Positions 12,313 to 25,443 of a stretch of 64,000 nt of DNA are shown here, in pieces. How positions within the stretch are numbered: position 1 is the first letter of the stretch; every line of letters begins with the position of its first letter. Under the pieces are notes generated by a model. That model did no database searches, had not been told where the DNA came from, and was given only the letters and a program-made list of their open reading frames with translations. Position numbers and translations under genes: made by a program. The stretch covers positions 92,157 through 156,156 of the forward strand of contig VXAI01000645.1 in NCBI GenBank assembly GCA_013399305.1, in the 5' to 3' direction. The DNA is from Rostratula benghalensis. Its lineage: Eukaryota; Chordata; Aves; Charadriiformes; Rostratulidae.

Positions 12313-15300
12313 AAACACTGAAAATTCACAGTAACTTGCAGTGCAAATACAGTTTAAGAACCTCTTTCAGTGATCCCATTCCTTTCCTTATTACTTGCTG
12401 TAGGGTTGCCTGAACCAGTCTATTTGGACTTTTTTTAGTTGCCAGGACCAAGGAGAACGAAGCCTAAAAATTTGCAGAATGGAGTAGATGCAGGTATCCT
12501 TGTGAAAATTCTTATTTGTCCCTTATGAAATAATAGCTTAACTGAAGTTTGCTGGAAATAGATGATTATACCTCTCTATTGCAGTTGATTTTGGGTCAGC
12601 AGACATGGTGCCACCTAGGTGTAATCCCAAGTATTGTATTAAAACACAACTGAGGAAAGCATAGTGTATTAATATGCAAAAGTAATTAGCCAACAGCGTG
12701 ATGATTCACAACACTGTATCTACTATGTTTTCCAAAGTTCAGCTCCTGACCTTTTCAAGGTAAATATGATGCGATGGAAATGCAACAATTCATCTGCATT
12801 AAACTTTGGATTCACTCATTGTACTTTCGGCTGGAGATTTGATGAGGTGTGTGAAAACTGCTGTGCATGAGGAGGATGCACATGGCTGGAGAGGCTCCTG
12901 GTCTTCCCGAAGGTGCAGCTTGCCAATGTTCTCCCTCTCCCAAGCTCTGAGCTCAGCTCATAGGATACGCATCCTGGTATAAAGCCCAAATGAACTTGAA
13001 ATATTGCAAATTTGCTTTTCAGGGATATTCTTCTTGCTTAAATTCATGTTTTTCTTTGACATTGCTATGAATAACCTCATTTACTAGAATTAATCAAAAA
13101 CAAAGACAAAAGAGGTGTGAATGTAGAAACCCAGACAGTTAATGAGGTGAATATATGCCATTTAACAGGGGGAGGTTTTTTGTGAGTTTCTCTAACCTGC
13201 ACACTTGATTAAGTAATTCATCTTAAGGTTTATCTAGGTTTATTTGTTCTTCTCATTGCTACCTCTACTTATTCCCAAAGAATATCTGGCATTTGAGAAG
13301 GATGTCATTTTAATCAAAATTGCTGGGCAAAATTCTGAACTTATATACACTGCAGCACATTTAAATTAGCTCAATTTATGCTTTGTATATTCTCATATTA
13401 CCTAGATCAAAAAGTCTCCTAATCCTACTGAACTGTGAGCTTTACTTTTTCTTCTATGCAGGCTAATGAAAGTTTTTCCAATGAGTCTGGGGAGATGTTA
13501 TATTGTTTTAAGCTCTTCACAACTCAACCCCTACCTGCAAAAAAAAACAAAACCAAAACCCACAAAAACCCTCATACTCTAAATGACTTTCTAAAGCTGT
13601 ATTTTTCTATATTGAAGGAGTTCTTATCCATGGATCATCTCAATTATTTGCAGTTATAGTCACGGGTTCAGCATTTGTGATGTGTCCTTACCAGGTATTC
13701 ATAAATTGCTCCTTACTCTTAAGTAATCTTACATGATATTTTTCTTGATATTATTTATGGTATAGTATCATTTTCAGTAACATCTCAGGAAGTGTCAGCG
13801 TACACACACCCACAAATTTACACTGTTCTGCTTCCCAGTCACGTATGAATTAATTACTCAAATTTTATTTTGTTTCTGTTCTTCTTTATCACTGTGGCAT
13901 TTTTTTTAAAGAAGCAGAACAATTAAATACAGGTAGCTGAGGTTCACTTGATTGATGCTTGTTAAAGTAGCAGTTTTATGGGACTGGAAGGAAGAGGTTA
14001 ATGCTATGTAGTGATCAAAAATCTCTTAGTTCATAATTTATTAGCAATTTCCACAGACTTTTTTCTCTATTAATTCTGTCTACGGCTTTGCTAAATCTGT
14101 TTCGAAACTTATGACTTTAAATTTCCTGTAACTGAAGTCATGTTCTGATAAACACTTATCTTTGAAAACAATGAAGGTGATGTATGAGGTAGAGGCACTG
14201 CAGGAGCTGAGAGGAGTCCCCACCAGTACCACAACTAAAGGGAGTGCTTTTCTCCAGTGAAGCAGTTTGTGTGATGATGCTGTAGACTAATCAATTATAA
14301 TTTGTGAATAGGAATTTGGTGAGATAGGAAGGGGAGACAGAGACCCGATGACAGAGCACTTCTTTGGGATGGTGCTTTTTGGCTTTTGCTGGTTACAGCT
14401 TGTAGCTGTGGCATATAGAGGTGGGGAGTGAAAGCAAAGGACTCCTTCAGTGCTGGGAGAAGGCAAGGAGGGGCTTAGTTCTCATATGAGTGGGAAAATA
14501 TAGTCCTATAATGGAAGGTAAGTTTAGTTGATTATTTTTAAGAATGTTTTGTGGTCTATTTAGGGATGAAAAATGCAAAATAGTTTGTTTTATAGTTGGT
14601 TTGTTTTGGTGGATTTTTTTACCCCTAGTTTGAACACTTACTCATTTGTCTTGTGAATGGCATAGGGATCTTTTATTCAACTGATGCAAGTCCCTAACCT
14701 CTAGGGAAGGTTTCTTTTGCTTAGCATCTGCATTTGAAACAGATGACCTAGAGAGCAGTAGGATAGACATCTATGTTCCTTCCCTCCCTACTCAGTGTCT
14801 TAGTTTCCAACAGTTGTCAGCATGGAGATTTTCTGAACCAGATGTGCCTCCTTTGCAGGCTCTGCAATTTGCCACCCAGAGGACAGAGAGGTACCACCTT
14901 CTTTGCTCCCCTTTGCTCCTAAACCCTTGCAGTTGGATAAAAAATGAACAGTCATTTCCTGAACACCCCTACCAATAACAACTGTATCATTATATGCTGC
15001 ATAGTGGAGGCACCCAGTCATTTAGCCATTCCTTATACAGAACTGATTTTTCATGGTGTTCTTCTCAGAACCTTTCCTGGTTTTGCATGCTTCTTTTTAC
15101 TTTTTAAGAACTGTGAGAGAGTTTAAAACATAATGCCTGAGACACAGACAAAGTATGGATTTATTCAGCAGGATCATGATATCCTCCATCTTGTTCTCTA
15201 CATCTCTCCTAATAATTCTTAGTATTTAGCTGGTCTGTTGGATTATTATTAATCAGTCAGATGACAGATCCATGAAATTACCTATTATAACCCAAACATC

Positions 15301-16454
15301 CCATTATTAATTAACAACAGTGAGAGGAGTGGTAGTGGAGCAGGTTTTGTCTGTGTTTGGTGGGGCTTTTCCCCATGTGCATTAACATATTTTTCTACAC
15401 TGGTCAATAAACTGGGTGATGAAAGTCACTCAGTCCTGTAAAGAAACGCAGCTCTTCACATGTGGACCTCAAAGCTGCTCTTGTGAGTAATTTAGTAGAT
15501 TTCCAGTCTTTCCAGATCCCTCCAATCTTATTTTCTGTGACCTATGTGGGTAGGGAGAAGAGAGTATTATTGCACCAGTGGCTGTCAGAAACAAGGCATC
15601 TAATTAAGTCTCTCTTTCTATGTGTGTGTTATTCTGTCGTGGGGAGGTAGATGTCAAGATAAAGAACAGCTAAAGTGAAAATAACAGTGGTTTTGTCTGG
15701 TTCAGCAGCATTCCTAAAACAAACAGACCCCTTTTGTCCTTGTGGCTGCAGACACCATCTCCAAAAGCCGCTGTGCAATGGCAGGGTGGTAGCAGGGGGA
15801 CATTCTCCCTGAAGTGATGAGGGGTTCTGGGGGACACAGGGAGCAGGAATTCCTCATCTCCTGCCCCTGAAGGAGTGATTTGCCAAACAGCCATCAGACC
15901 TGTATGGTCTTTTGAGAACTGCTGCCCATCTCTCAATTTTGGGGTTTTGCTGCATTTTTTTAAGGTATAGGGCTTAGAAAGCTACTCTGGGTTGTTCTAT
16001 CTTTTTTATACTAATACCAGCATAGTTGTATATAAAATATGTGCAAAGGAGTGAGTACGGGGTGTGAGTTGTTGCAATTAAGTCAGACTCAGCTATTTGC
16101 TTACAGGCAGTTCAAAACCCAATTTCTCACGCAACAGAGTTCAGGAAAGAGCTGCTCAGGAAACTTGCATCAAAGGTGCCTCTGAAATATTCTTGCATCA
16201 TTTCCAATGAAATAGAGTTCATTAAGACTTTTAAAATCAGTATGGAAGAAGCATCACTGTAAAACAATTACCTGATAGTGCTTCACCACTTTTGGAACAA
16301 TGTTTTGATTTTTTTCATTTTAAGGGGCTGTTTCTGATGAAACTTGTTTTGTCTATATAATAAAGATATTCAGAAACTGGAAAATTAGTTTACAGTGTTT
16401 GTTTTCTGGAAGCAAAATACCCTAATCTGTCTGTCACAACTTTATGACAGCTTA

Positions 16455-16479
16455 TTTTTTTTTTTTTTTTTTTTTTTTT
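16455..16479 (+). repeat. T25 homopolymer
   Basis: Twenty-five consecutive T residues, with no recognisable retrotransposed body upstream or downstream that would make it the poly-A tail of a minus-strand insertion. Confidence 0.92.
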
Positions 16480-17164
16480 AGTCGGGAAACACTGAAATAT
16501 GTTTTCATTCCAAAATGGGAAGGAGAAAATTGAAATGACAAAATTGTCTTTGTCTCAGCTCATTTCTATAGGTAGAAATTCCTGGCATAGGCTCTGAGCT
16601 CCTGCTGAGGCTGTAGTCAGCAACTTGAGGCTTGCATGGTAAAAATATATTGTCAAGGTTTTAATGACATTAAATAAAGTAGTTCACCTCATTATCCTTC
16701 CTCCCAAATGATTCATCCATATGACAGTAAAATGCCAGTGTATTAAAAAAAAATCATAAAAGGCATCATCTTATTTTAATGTCATCAAGGGGGTAAAATC
16801 AGTTTTAGAAGATCTGGTCAACAAAGAGATACCAGATTTGAATCCTGAGATGAGTTATGTTGCAACTCTCTTTGGCAATTTGCTACTGCAACTGAACTAT
16901 TTCAAACAATAAAAAACTATCTCTCTCAGTGTAAAAATGATCTCTCTGGAGTTAGGATGTTTGAAATAAGTTGAAAACTAAGATAATACAGCAGAAGAAG
17001 AGTCCTGAACTTTGGGACTGATGAATAGCATCCAGCAGGCAGGGATATGCTTGCTGGGGTGCCAGGAGGATGCTGTGACCTTGGGCTGGTCCCCTGCTCT
17101 TAATAGCTTTCTGCCTGCACCACTTCTCCTACTGTTATCCTGCCACTTTACTCCAACAGGTGAT

Positions 17165-17196
17165 GCTTAACAGACAACCTTTGGTGTCTGTTAAGC
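17165..17196. repeat. Perfect 12-bp inverted repeat (short hairpin)
   Basis: GCTTAACAGACA (17165-17176) and TGTCTGTTAAGC (17185-17196) are exact reverse complements around an 8-nt loop. Two further CG pairs can form inside the loop with one bulged A. The stem is too short for a typical microRNA precursor. It could be a cruciform, a dimeric factor site or chance. Confidence 0.7.
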
Positions 17197-19507
17197 CAAA
17201 TTCCCAAATTATTACCAAATTTCCTCAATTAAAACACCAAAAAAATCCAAACAAACAAACCAAAGCTTCCATAAGAAGATTAAGAAAACTATATAAAGGC
17301 TGAAGTGCTGAAATACATTGACAGGAGACAGTATGGGATAACCACAATAACCTTTACTTCTCTGTTCACACCTAAAGGAAGAAAAGGACTGACTTTAAAA
17401 CATCTCATTCCCAACATTGTTAGTGAATAAAAAAACTCCATCATCTTATGGATGGGTGAGGAGGGTCTCCCCCTACATTAAGGTAGTACAATATGAGTGC
17501 AACTACATTGTAAGTTCTACATTGACTAGCAACCTTCCAGTAAAGGTATTTCATGAAAACGCACAGAGTCAATTAGGTTTAGTTTTTAGGGATTTATTTA
17601 TGAATCATTCTGCTTAGCTGCAGTCTCTGTTGCAGGCTTCAATGTTGCTATAAAATTCTCTCCTCTCTGAGGAGATTGGCTACCAAAAATAGGTATGATG
17701 ATTCTGATTAGAGCAAAAACTGGAACTTGATAAACTTAGAAAGAACAGTTATACGATGTACTGGCATGTAATAGTAAATGATAGAACCTGACGACTCAGG
17801 AGGTTCCTTGGAATGCAGTATCCCATGTCCCTAAATTTATCTTGCACTTGACATTGAATTTGTTGTTCAAGTGCTGCCTTGTAATCTATTTTAAAGGCCT
17901 TTCTAAGTCTGTCAAGCACTTTTCTCTGTCTAGACATGCAGACAAAGTGCTGTCACCGACAAATATGACATGTCTGTTTAGCCCTTTTCCAAACAATCTT
18001 ATTAATTGTCGTTTCTAAAATAGCTCAGCAATTTTTCACTATGAGTTTCTCATTTGGGAGTAAATTTTATACTTATATTTGCTGTGGGTTTGTCAATCAC
18101 TTTCTGAATGATAGCATAATATTCACTCTTCTTACATGATTATTTTGTTTTCCTAATTGGTTCCTCAGGAAATACTTTTTCAATTAAATACACTGGCTTT
18201 CAGATGAACTTATTTACAAAACAGACTTCACCATCCATTGTTTAACACTCTTGATACATTACAATAGATGAGAGAAGAACAATTTTCCTTAGTAGAAGCT
18301 CTGCTGGCTTGGTCTCGTAGCATTCTCATTTTTGTGATTTTGTCTTAATTATTGTTCAAAAAACTTTTCTGAGGATTCAGACTTTGTGGCTCTGAGAATT
18401 CCCCCGTTTCCCTTTTTGGGAGGAAAGGGCAATATTTCCTACCTTACCATTCTGTGTTTTTTAATGAGCTATTCTGTATTCTTAGTTAGAAACGGTGGTT
18501 ATGCTTCTGAGAGATCTCCTGGAGGGATGCCATCAGTCAGGTGACATGCTGCTCTTTAATTTATCAGTTTAATTTTCCTACTCTTCTTATTTTGACAGCT
18601 CAGCCTGACATAGCCTGCTCTTTATTTCCTGATAAGGGTAGGACTTGGATAGGTATCTTGGCTGTATTTTCCATGGTGAAGACTGATATTGAATCTGTGG
18701 TGTGCCATAATGCTGTTTCTAATGTCTACAAGTTCACTTCTTTCAGCCTGTCTTGCTGTATGATTTATAGTCAGGTTCTGCATGGTTCTGTCAAATTCTA
18801 ATTTGGCTGTAGGTTTCTGAAAAGTCTGTTACATCATAGCCCTATTGAACTGCCAGGCAATGCAGTTAAGTAGTTTCTGCTTTGGAGCTGTTGGCTTCAA
18901 TATATGGACACTTGGGGCTTCTTTCCCAATATGGATATTACATCTACTCTTATTCTATTCCCTTTGCCAATAACCTGATCTGTGACTTCAGGCCGTCCCT
19001 CTCCATTTTGTCCCCAGTGTCAGAGCTGTCCTCCCTGAGAGACAGAGCTACCCTCCCAGATCTGATGTCTCTTGCAGGTGTCTGCCTGACCCAAGCTCTA
19101 CCTGACTCCTGTCAATGTTTCTCTTGCTCTGAATCTAAGCAATGTCCCAGAACTTGAAAACACTCTGTGCCAGCAACCTGGTTGCACTTTGGTTTAAGGT
19201 AGAGACCTTATCTACCTCCTCTAAGATCTAACAGACTTAAAATACCCTCCTGTGCACTGCCCTCTCAGGTGTCCATTGGTTCCTTGTGGGACACCTGGTG
19301 TAACTTTTCTGGTTCCTGACTCTGGAAGCAAAAACACGGTTGTGGGCACACTGGGTCGAAGCATTTGCCCCATCAGTCTGAACCTAAGTATCCCACTTTT
19401 CCTGATATGTTGTGCTATCATGATGTTGTAATTGCTCTGAAACATTTTTAAAATGCCTGTTTTCTTTTTTTTTTTAAATACGGTCATATTATTTAATATC
19501 AAATGCT

Positions 19508-19523
19508 TAAATAAATAAATAAT
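19508..19523 (+). repeat. (TAAA)n short microsatellite
   Basis: Four tandem TAAA-type units are followed by TAATGG, in an AT-rich context. Confidence 0.8.
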
Positions 19524-19974
19524 GGTTTAATAATAAAGAATGGCCCCTTCATAAGTAGAAAACAATTGTACAAAGAGCAACTTTTAATGGGAAAGTCAGT
19601 TTTATGCCCATAGCCTATGTGAAAACAAGATGGCATCATTTCCTGCAAAACCTATTACTGTATAGGGAGATTGTCACTTATCCCAACACAGGCTGTGCAA
19701 AGATCAATGTTTACCCTTCTCTGAATCACATATAAAACAAATGATGTGAAGAGAAGATTCACCATCTATTTAAAAACACTGGTTTCTATTTTGGACATAA
19801 CATGTAAAATTTCTGTTTAGCAATTTCAGTTAATTGTTAGATTAACATTTTTGGGAACAGATTGCAAACTTCAAAATGGAAAAGATCATTTTAGGGAGGG
19901 AACCAAGGCAGCTGTCAGTGAGCAAAAATTAACATAAATTTGCATAACAGATGTACAGTAAGGTGTCTATGACA

Positions 19975-20200
19975 GACAATCGCTGAATATTAATGATACA
20001 GACCACGACATCATTTGCGTAAATGCTGTCTGCTGGGTATTGAAGCTGCTGCGCTATTTGCAGAAGACAAAGGAGCGCAGAGCTGAACAGATGCACCAAA
20101 TACATCGATGCATCTTAATTTATGACATCCTCATGAAAGACCTTGTGGTGCGATTTCAGGTTTTATTACAAATAATTTGGAGATAAAGGAACTAAGTAAT
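19975..20200. promoter_or_regulatory. Candidate conserved non-coding element
   Basis: The block is repeat-free and carries about seven CpGs within roughly 175 bp. The flanks are CpG-poor. It contains ATTAATGATACAG, GCGCTATTTGC, the palindromic word ATCGATGCATC and TTAATTTATGAC, a mix of homeodomain cores and retained CpG often seen in vertebrate developmental enhancers. No reading frame or splice signals explain it. Conservation is inferred, not measured. Confidence 0.35.
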
Positions 20201-23200
20201 TATCCTTTCCACTACAGTCAGTTCTTTCAAAGGGGAGGGAAGCTTACTTGTGACAACCATTGTGATGATTTTTTTTTGTGGAAAGCCTCTTTAAAAAAAA
20301 ATACCCCCATTACAAAGAGTCAAATATTCATCATTATTAAAAGATTAGCGCATATTAGCATGCTTCATGGGACTTGCCACCTAACGTACCATCAACGCCG
20401 CGACTGGAGTCCTCCAACAGACAATGCATTTCAACGACTCTCTCTGCAAGGAGTAAAACTGGAGAAAAAGATAGAGTGACATAAACTGTTTAAAGAAGAA
20501 TTACCAACATGATGCTTGAGGTGAATCCCAACTAGAGTTCGTCCTCTGTCTATTGTGCTCTTAGTCCTTGTTAAAAGCTCCAGGTACAACTGCAACCATG
20601 CAAAGATTTAGAGGTATCTGCTCCATGTAGAATATTCTTACTACAGCATTCCTGCAGCTGGGAAAACTGATGTAAGTTGTATGCTGATAACAGCAAAAAG
20701 TGGGATATTTTGGGTCCTGACTGCATAAAGCAGTAATGTTAATGAGTGAGGAAGGGATAAATATAAAAAAAATAACACCCCAAATCTAGACTTGTAAGCC
20801 ATGTGTACAGAAAATCATGCAAGCCAGGGGATGCTTCTCTTTTCTGTTATTAATTTATCTGGGCCTTAATGGATTCCTCTCCAAGCCCATGCTACCATAA
20901 GAAAATGAATTGCTGACATGATGGATCTGTTGGTAGCACATATAGAGTTTTATGCACATAGTGTTCAATTTCGTTCTTGTCAGCTAATCAGCAGCAGCCA
21001 GACTTTTTATTTCAAGGGATTTCCTTTTCCCCTTTGAACGGAGAATATAGCCCAGTAATCACTTTGCAGAGGCACTGTGTGAGCTGTTATTTCCACCTGC
21101 TTTTTCCTCAGAATCTCTATCAAAGCCTTAATCCACTAACCTGATAAAATCCTTTCAAGGTCCTGTAGGGCCCATTGTGAAATTGTTCATCTGAACGGAT
21201 TGTGAAATAACATGAAAGTTACCATGTCCCAAAAAGAGCCATATGGTGATTATTTTAATGGATGCTTACTGTATGCCCAGAAGGCAGTTAACATGTTATT
21301 TCACATTTTCTGTGAAAGAATGGAATAACTGCAATCTGACACTCTTCTGTCCAATTTTGCACCCAATGTCTTTTACAGAAATGCAGCTTTATTCTGTGTT
21401 TCAGTACATTTACAGCAGGTGATAAGCTGATGCCCAGATATGCTAACAAGAGTTAATGCTGATAATACCCTCCCTTTTAGCCTTTCTCTTGTGTCCCCAA
21501 TCTAACTTCACTTGGGAAAGAGAGGAAGGGCTGAGGGCAGAAGGATCATATCTAAGTTGTACAGAACAGGGATGGACCATGGAGCTAGGGACTTTCTTTG
21601 TTTTGATGGAAATATTCCATTGTGCTTTATTGTCTCAAGAAATAACATGGAAAAGGTCTTGCTGACTGCAAGTGGTTTGCCATTGTTTAGGTAGAGTGAG
21701 GTTTTATACAAGTAGAGGTGGGCAAACTGCTGTTATCCCTACAATAACAACTTCTTCTTGACCAACTTCAGTCAACACTGGCAGAGATGAGACTTCAAGA
21801 CAGGTGAAGCAGCGCTGAAGTCTCTTCCCCTGGCTTTACCTGGCTCAGGAGGGCTGGAGAGGCTGTAGGGGTACAGGTCACATGAAATCACAAGGGGCAG
21901 GGGAAAACAAAGTTGTTATTATAACGGGGATGTGGGAGGAAACCTGCAGGGACAGCAGTTGGATACATTCCAGCTTTTGAACGCTGCAAGGAGAAACCAA
22001 GGCTCAGTTCTTCCCTCTCCATACCAGTTGCAACCATTTGGTCTCAATCACACACAAAACCATTTCTCATGTGACTCTTGCTTTCCTGCATGGTTCAAAA
22101 AGAGCAGTAAACATTCCTGTGCCTGGATCATTTAGGGCACTTAAAGAGGAAGAGTTGTAATGGGTTTCTCAAGCTGATAGGCTTTGCTCCTGTGGCTTAC
22201 ACCTCCTGTGGCTGTCTTAGAAGAAAGCGACAGTCACTACAGACTTTAGCCAGGAGCATAGTCCCACATTAGGTCCTCTTGAGGAATTAACTACTACTCT
22301 TCCACTAAAGTCTCCAGATAGCTCTGCTGGTCTCGTGGCTTCCCATGAGAGCTGGCAAGGCAGCCTGTCAGCCAGGGATTTTCAACCTCTGGAGGGAGGT
22401 GGCTGAGACGTGTCAGCACCTTCATGTGGAGTGGTGATTCAGGTGATGCTTCCAAGGGTGAAAACAGATTAAGGAGCCCAGCTTTTCCAGTAGATGCATT
22501 TAAGGTTCTCAAGGTCTTATTTGGATCTGGCCCTCTATTCATTAAGCAGAAATGAAATTAAATATGACAAATGACTCTGTATTCTTTCAGCAAACGTAGA
22601 GGTTGTTAATAAATAATGCAAGTAACTTAATGCAAGGTTGAAAGCTTATCTCCAAAAGGAAATTTTCTGTTTTGACTGAATAAAAGAACCATGATCCTGG
22701 CTATTGTGGGACTTGGGATCCTGAGTCCTGTGCCCATGTTTGAGGGGAGGAGGGAAAGAGTAGATGATGATTGTTTGTAGTTTCTATTTAATGTTCTTCC
22801 TTCTTGTTTGGGGTTTATTGAAAAAATTCTCATTCAACTCCAATTGCCACCTCAAAGAAATATCTAGGATGCCTTTTTGCCTTAAAATGTAGCAAGTAAG
22901 CATGTGAGGGCTACAAATCAGTGAGAGGAATTGCTATGCTTCTGGCTAGGAAGACCAGTTCTGGTAGTATTTGCAAATGGCTGCATTGTCATAGGGTATA
23001 ATAGTGCTCCTTTGGAGCTTGCCAAAGGGCTCCCAAAACCTGTACATCCTGTCACTGTCCAATTGCCAGCATAACATGAAAACACTTGGCAAATAAAACA
23101 CGAGAAGCTTCAGAGCTCAATTTGTTCTCTTTTACACTATTAGAAAACCATTGACTTCACTAGATTTACTCTGAATTTAACCCGGTATAACTGAGAGCAA

Positions 23201-23624
23201 AACGCAGTTCTGTGGAGGTAATATATTTTTTTATTCATTCTGATTTTCCTTAAAACAATTTGAGAGCCTTAGTAGAAGGAGCCCTAAGTTGATGAATAAT
23301 ATACTGAGCTGAGCAGTAACTAAAATAGACCTTTTTGCCTCTGCTGCAAGTCTTGCTAGGTCACTTTTTGAAAACTGCTACAACACATTTCAATAAACAA
23401 ATATTTTTGTGTTCATTTGGATTCAGCTTTCAGAATGAGGTCACCTTCGGAGCGGTATCCTGCAGCTCAGGCAGTCTCAGCAAGATGTGCCTGAGGAATG
23501 GGCTGCAGAATTCGATAGTCTCTGTTTTGGATAAACAAATATCATATTTGTTCTAAATGTCATGCAAAGATCTCATCTCCTTCCATGTCTGAACAGATGG
23601 AAGCTATAGCATGGTGATATCTTC

Positions 23625-23640
23625 TTTTTTTTTTTTTTTT
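23625..23640 (+). repeat. T16 homopolymer
   Basis: Sixteen consecutive T residues, followed by a CCTCTCTC pyrimidine stretch. Confidence 0.88.
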
Positions 23641-25419
23641 CCTCTCTCTTTTTATATGTGATACAGCAAGTTCCTCCTTTGATTATGTTGTAAATAACAA
23701 TTTAGTGTTAGCAATGATTAAGTTATAGTTAAGCTTCACTACTTGCATCCTTTTGTTGTGAGCTCTAAGGCTACTTACTGGCCCTTGGTCCACCCAGTAT
23801 GTAAAAATCTCTGGACCGAATCGGTGTGGGAAGGATGTACTCTTAACTGGGAGCAGGGATCCTTTTTCTAAACATAATTCCCTTGAGGCAGTTACGTTTC
23901 TGATGAGAGGCAGGAAGGACAACTTAAAGCTAAACTGCAAATAATATCCAAAATACTTTTTCAGTGCTTTGGCACCCACCACTCTGATCACATCTACAAG
24001 CTCAATAAAAGAATCGTTAGGAAAGAAAAGGGTTAGAGGGCAAGTATCACAATAGAGTGAACAAAGACAGACAGGGATCTAGTTGCTGTGGTTACTCAAA
24101 TTGGTCATGTAAGGGGTGGTTCTTGCTTTTGGATGAAGTGAGGATGATGTTAGTGTATGTGCATCTGGAGAGTGTTAAAAATGTAAGAAAGGTACTAATG
24201 AAGGGAGAGAGGGAGGCATTGAACGACTTCTACATGAAGGATTCAGAGTAAAAAAAAAAAATTGAGAAAAGGCATTAAAGAACAGAAATGTAGAAATAAT
24301 AGAGCCCAAGAAAGCTCCATAGAGGATGCAAAGGTGGTGGGGGACAGGGGAAGTATGCAAAGCTAGTGCAGAAATTCAAACCAGGAAAAGAATTCAGTGA
24401 GGCAGGCAAGGAAAATGGTGTTAGAAAATATATCTAGTGGATGAATGAAATTAAACCAGTGAAATAAAGGGAAAGAAGGCAAGGAGAACAGCGAAAAGTT
24501 GGAATTACTGGAGTATAAGCTAGTGTCCAGAGAACTTAAAATGTGAAGGTGCAGAAGAGCAAAACCAATAAATTTTGGACAAGGTGCGAGGGTGTAAAGA
24601 GGAAGAGTTTTTTGGTATGAAATTGATTCAGAGCTAAATGTTGGATCTCCTTTTATAATGCAAGATTATATCCTAGTGAAGCATGCCAACCCCACAGCTT
24701 CAGCAGAAGTAAATTCCAAAACTGAGAAACTTAACTTGAAGTATCTTACCAGAGCACACTTAGCAAAATTTGTGGGCAAAGCTTAGAGCAGTCCAAGAGC
24801 GAGACACAGTGTCTTTCCAAGAATGAGGATATGAAATGCCAGTGAGATAGACTAGGCCAGGAACAAGACTCCTACAAGAATGCTATTATAAAGAAATAAT
24901 AATGAGAATGGAAAGGAAGTAATAAAATCTTCTGAAGTAGGAAACTTGTATTAGTACTTCTATTAGTACCTTGCTTTATTAGAATCCTGAACCTTCCTTC
25001 CATCCAGATCAAAGAACAGATTGCAGCATAAAATATTATCCCAGTTTTGAGAAACTGATAAAATAATAAAATGGAATCTATTCAGACCTAATAAAAGTGA
25101 CCAAAAATACACTAAACACCTACCTACCTCAAGCCTGAGTTGACCCATGTTATTGCTATTAACCAGTGGAATGTTCTTGGGAAGCCCAGCCAGGAATAAG
25201 AAATGTAGCCCTGAGACTGGGGGTATATGTGTCAGAAAAGCAGCTGTGTAAATAGTGAATCTTTTGTTTTGCTGGTATTTCTGAAACTAAAGAAAAAATA
25301 ATTTTGGGTTGAGTTTAAAGGAACATTTTTAAAATGAATGAAATTATCTTTAGTCAGATTACCTGATTCTTTTGACCTAAAGCAAAGTACTTTGCTTAAA
25401 TGGTGTTTCTTTCCTTTTC

Positions 25420-25443
25420 TTTTTTTTTTTTTCTTTTTTTTTT
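25420..25443 (+). repeat. T-rich homopolymer interrupted by one C
   Basis: T12 to T13, a single C, then T10, followed by AAAG. It is low-complexity pyrimidine sequence. Confidence 0.85.

Larger units (their letters stand above)
12313..19974. other. Non-coding unique sequence, no gene seen
   Basis: No exon or confident transposon was seen. It contains a T25 tract (16455-16479), a 12-bp perfect hairpin (17165-17196) and a short (AAAT)n run (19508-19523). The 17.7-19.4 kb part has a faint repeat-like texture, but I could not match it to a family. Open frames here are all below 95 codons and unrecognised. Confidence 0.55.

Noticed and set aside
12000..12413. 137-codon open frame, plus strand
   Set aside because: It is the antisense shadow of the CR1 ORF2 remnant on the minus strand.
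17749..19440. Faint repeat-like texture in pyrimidine-rich sequence
   Set aside because: It could not be tied to any repeat family or protein from the sequence alone.
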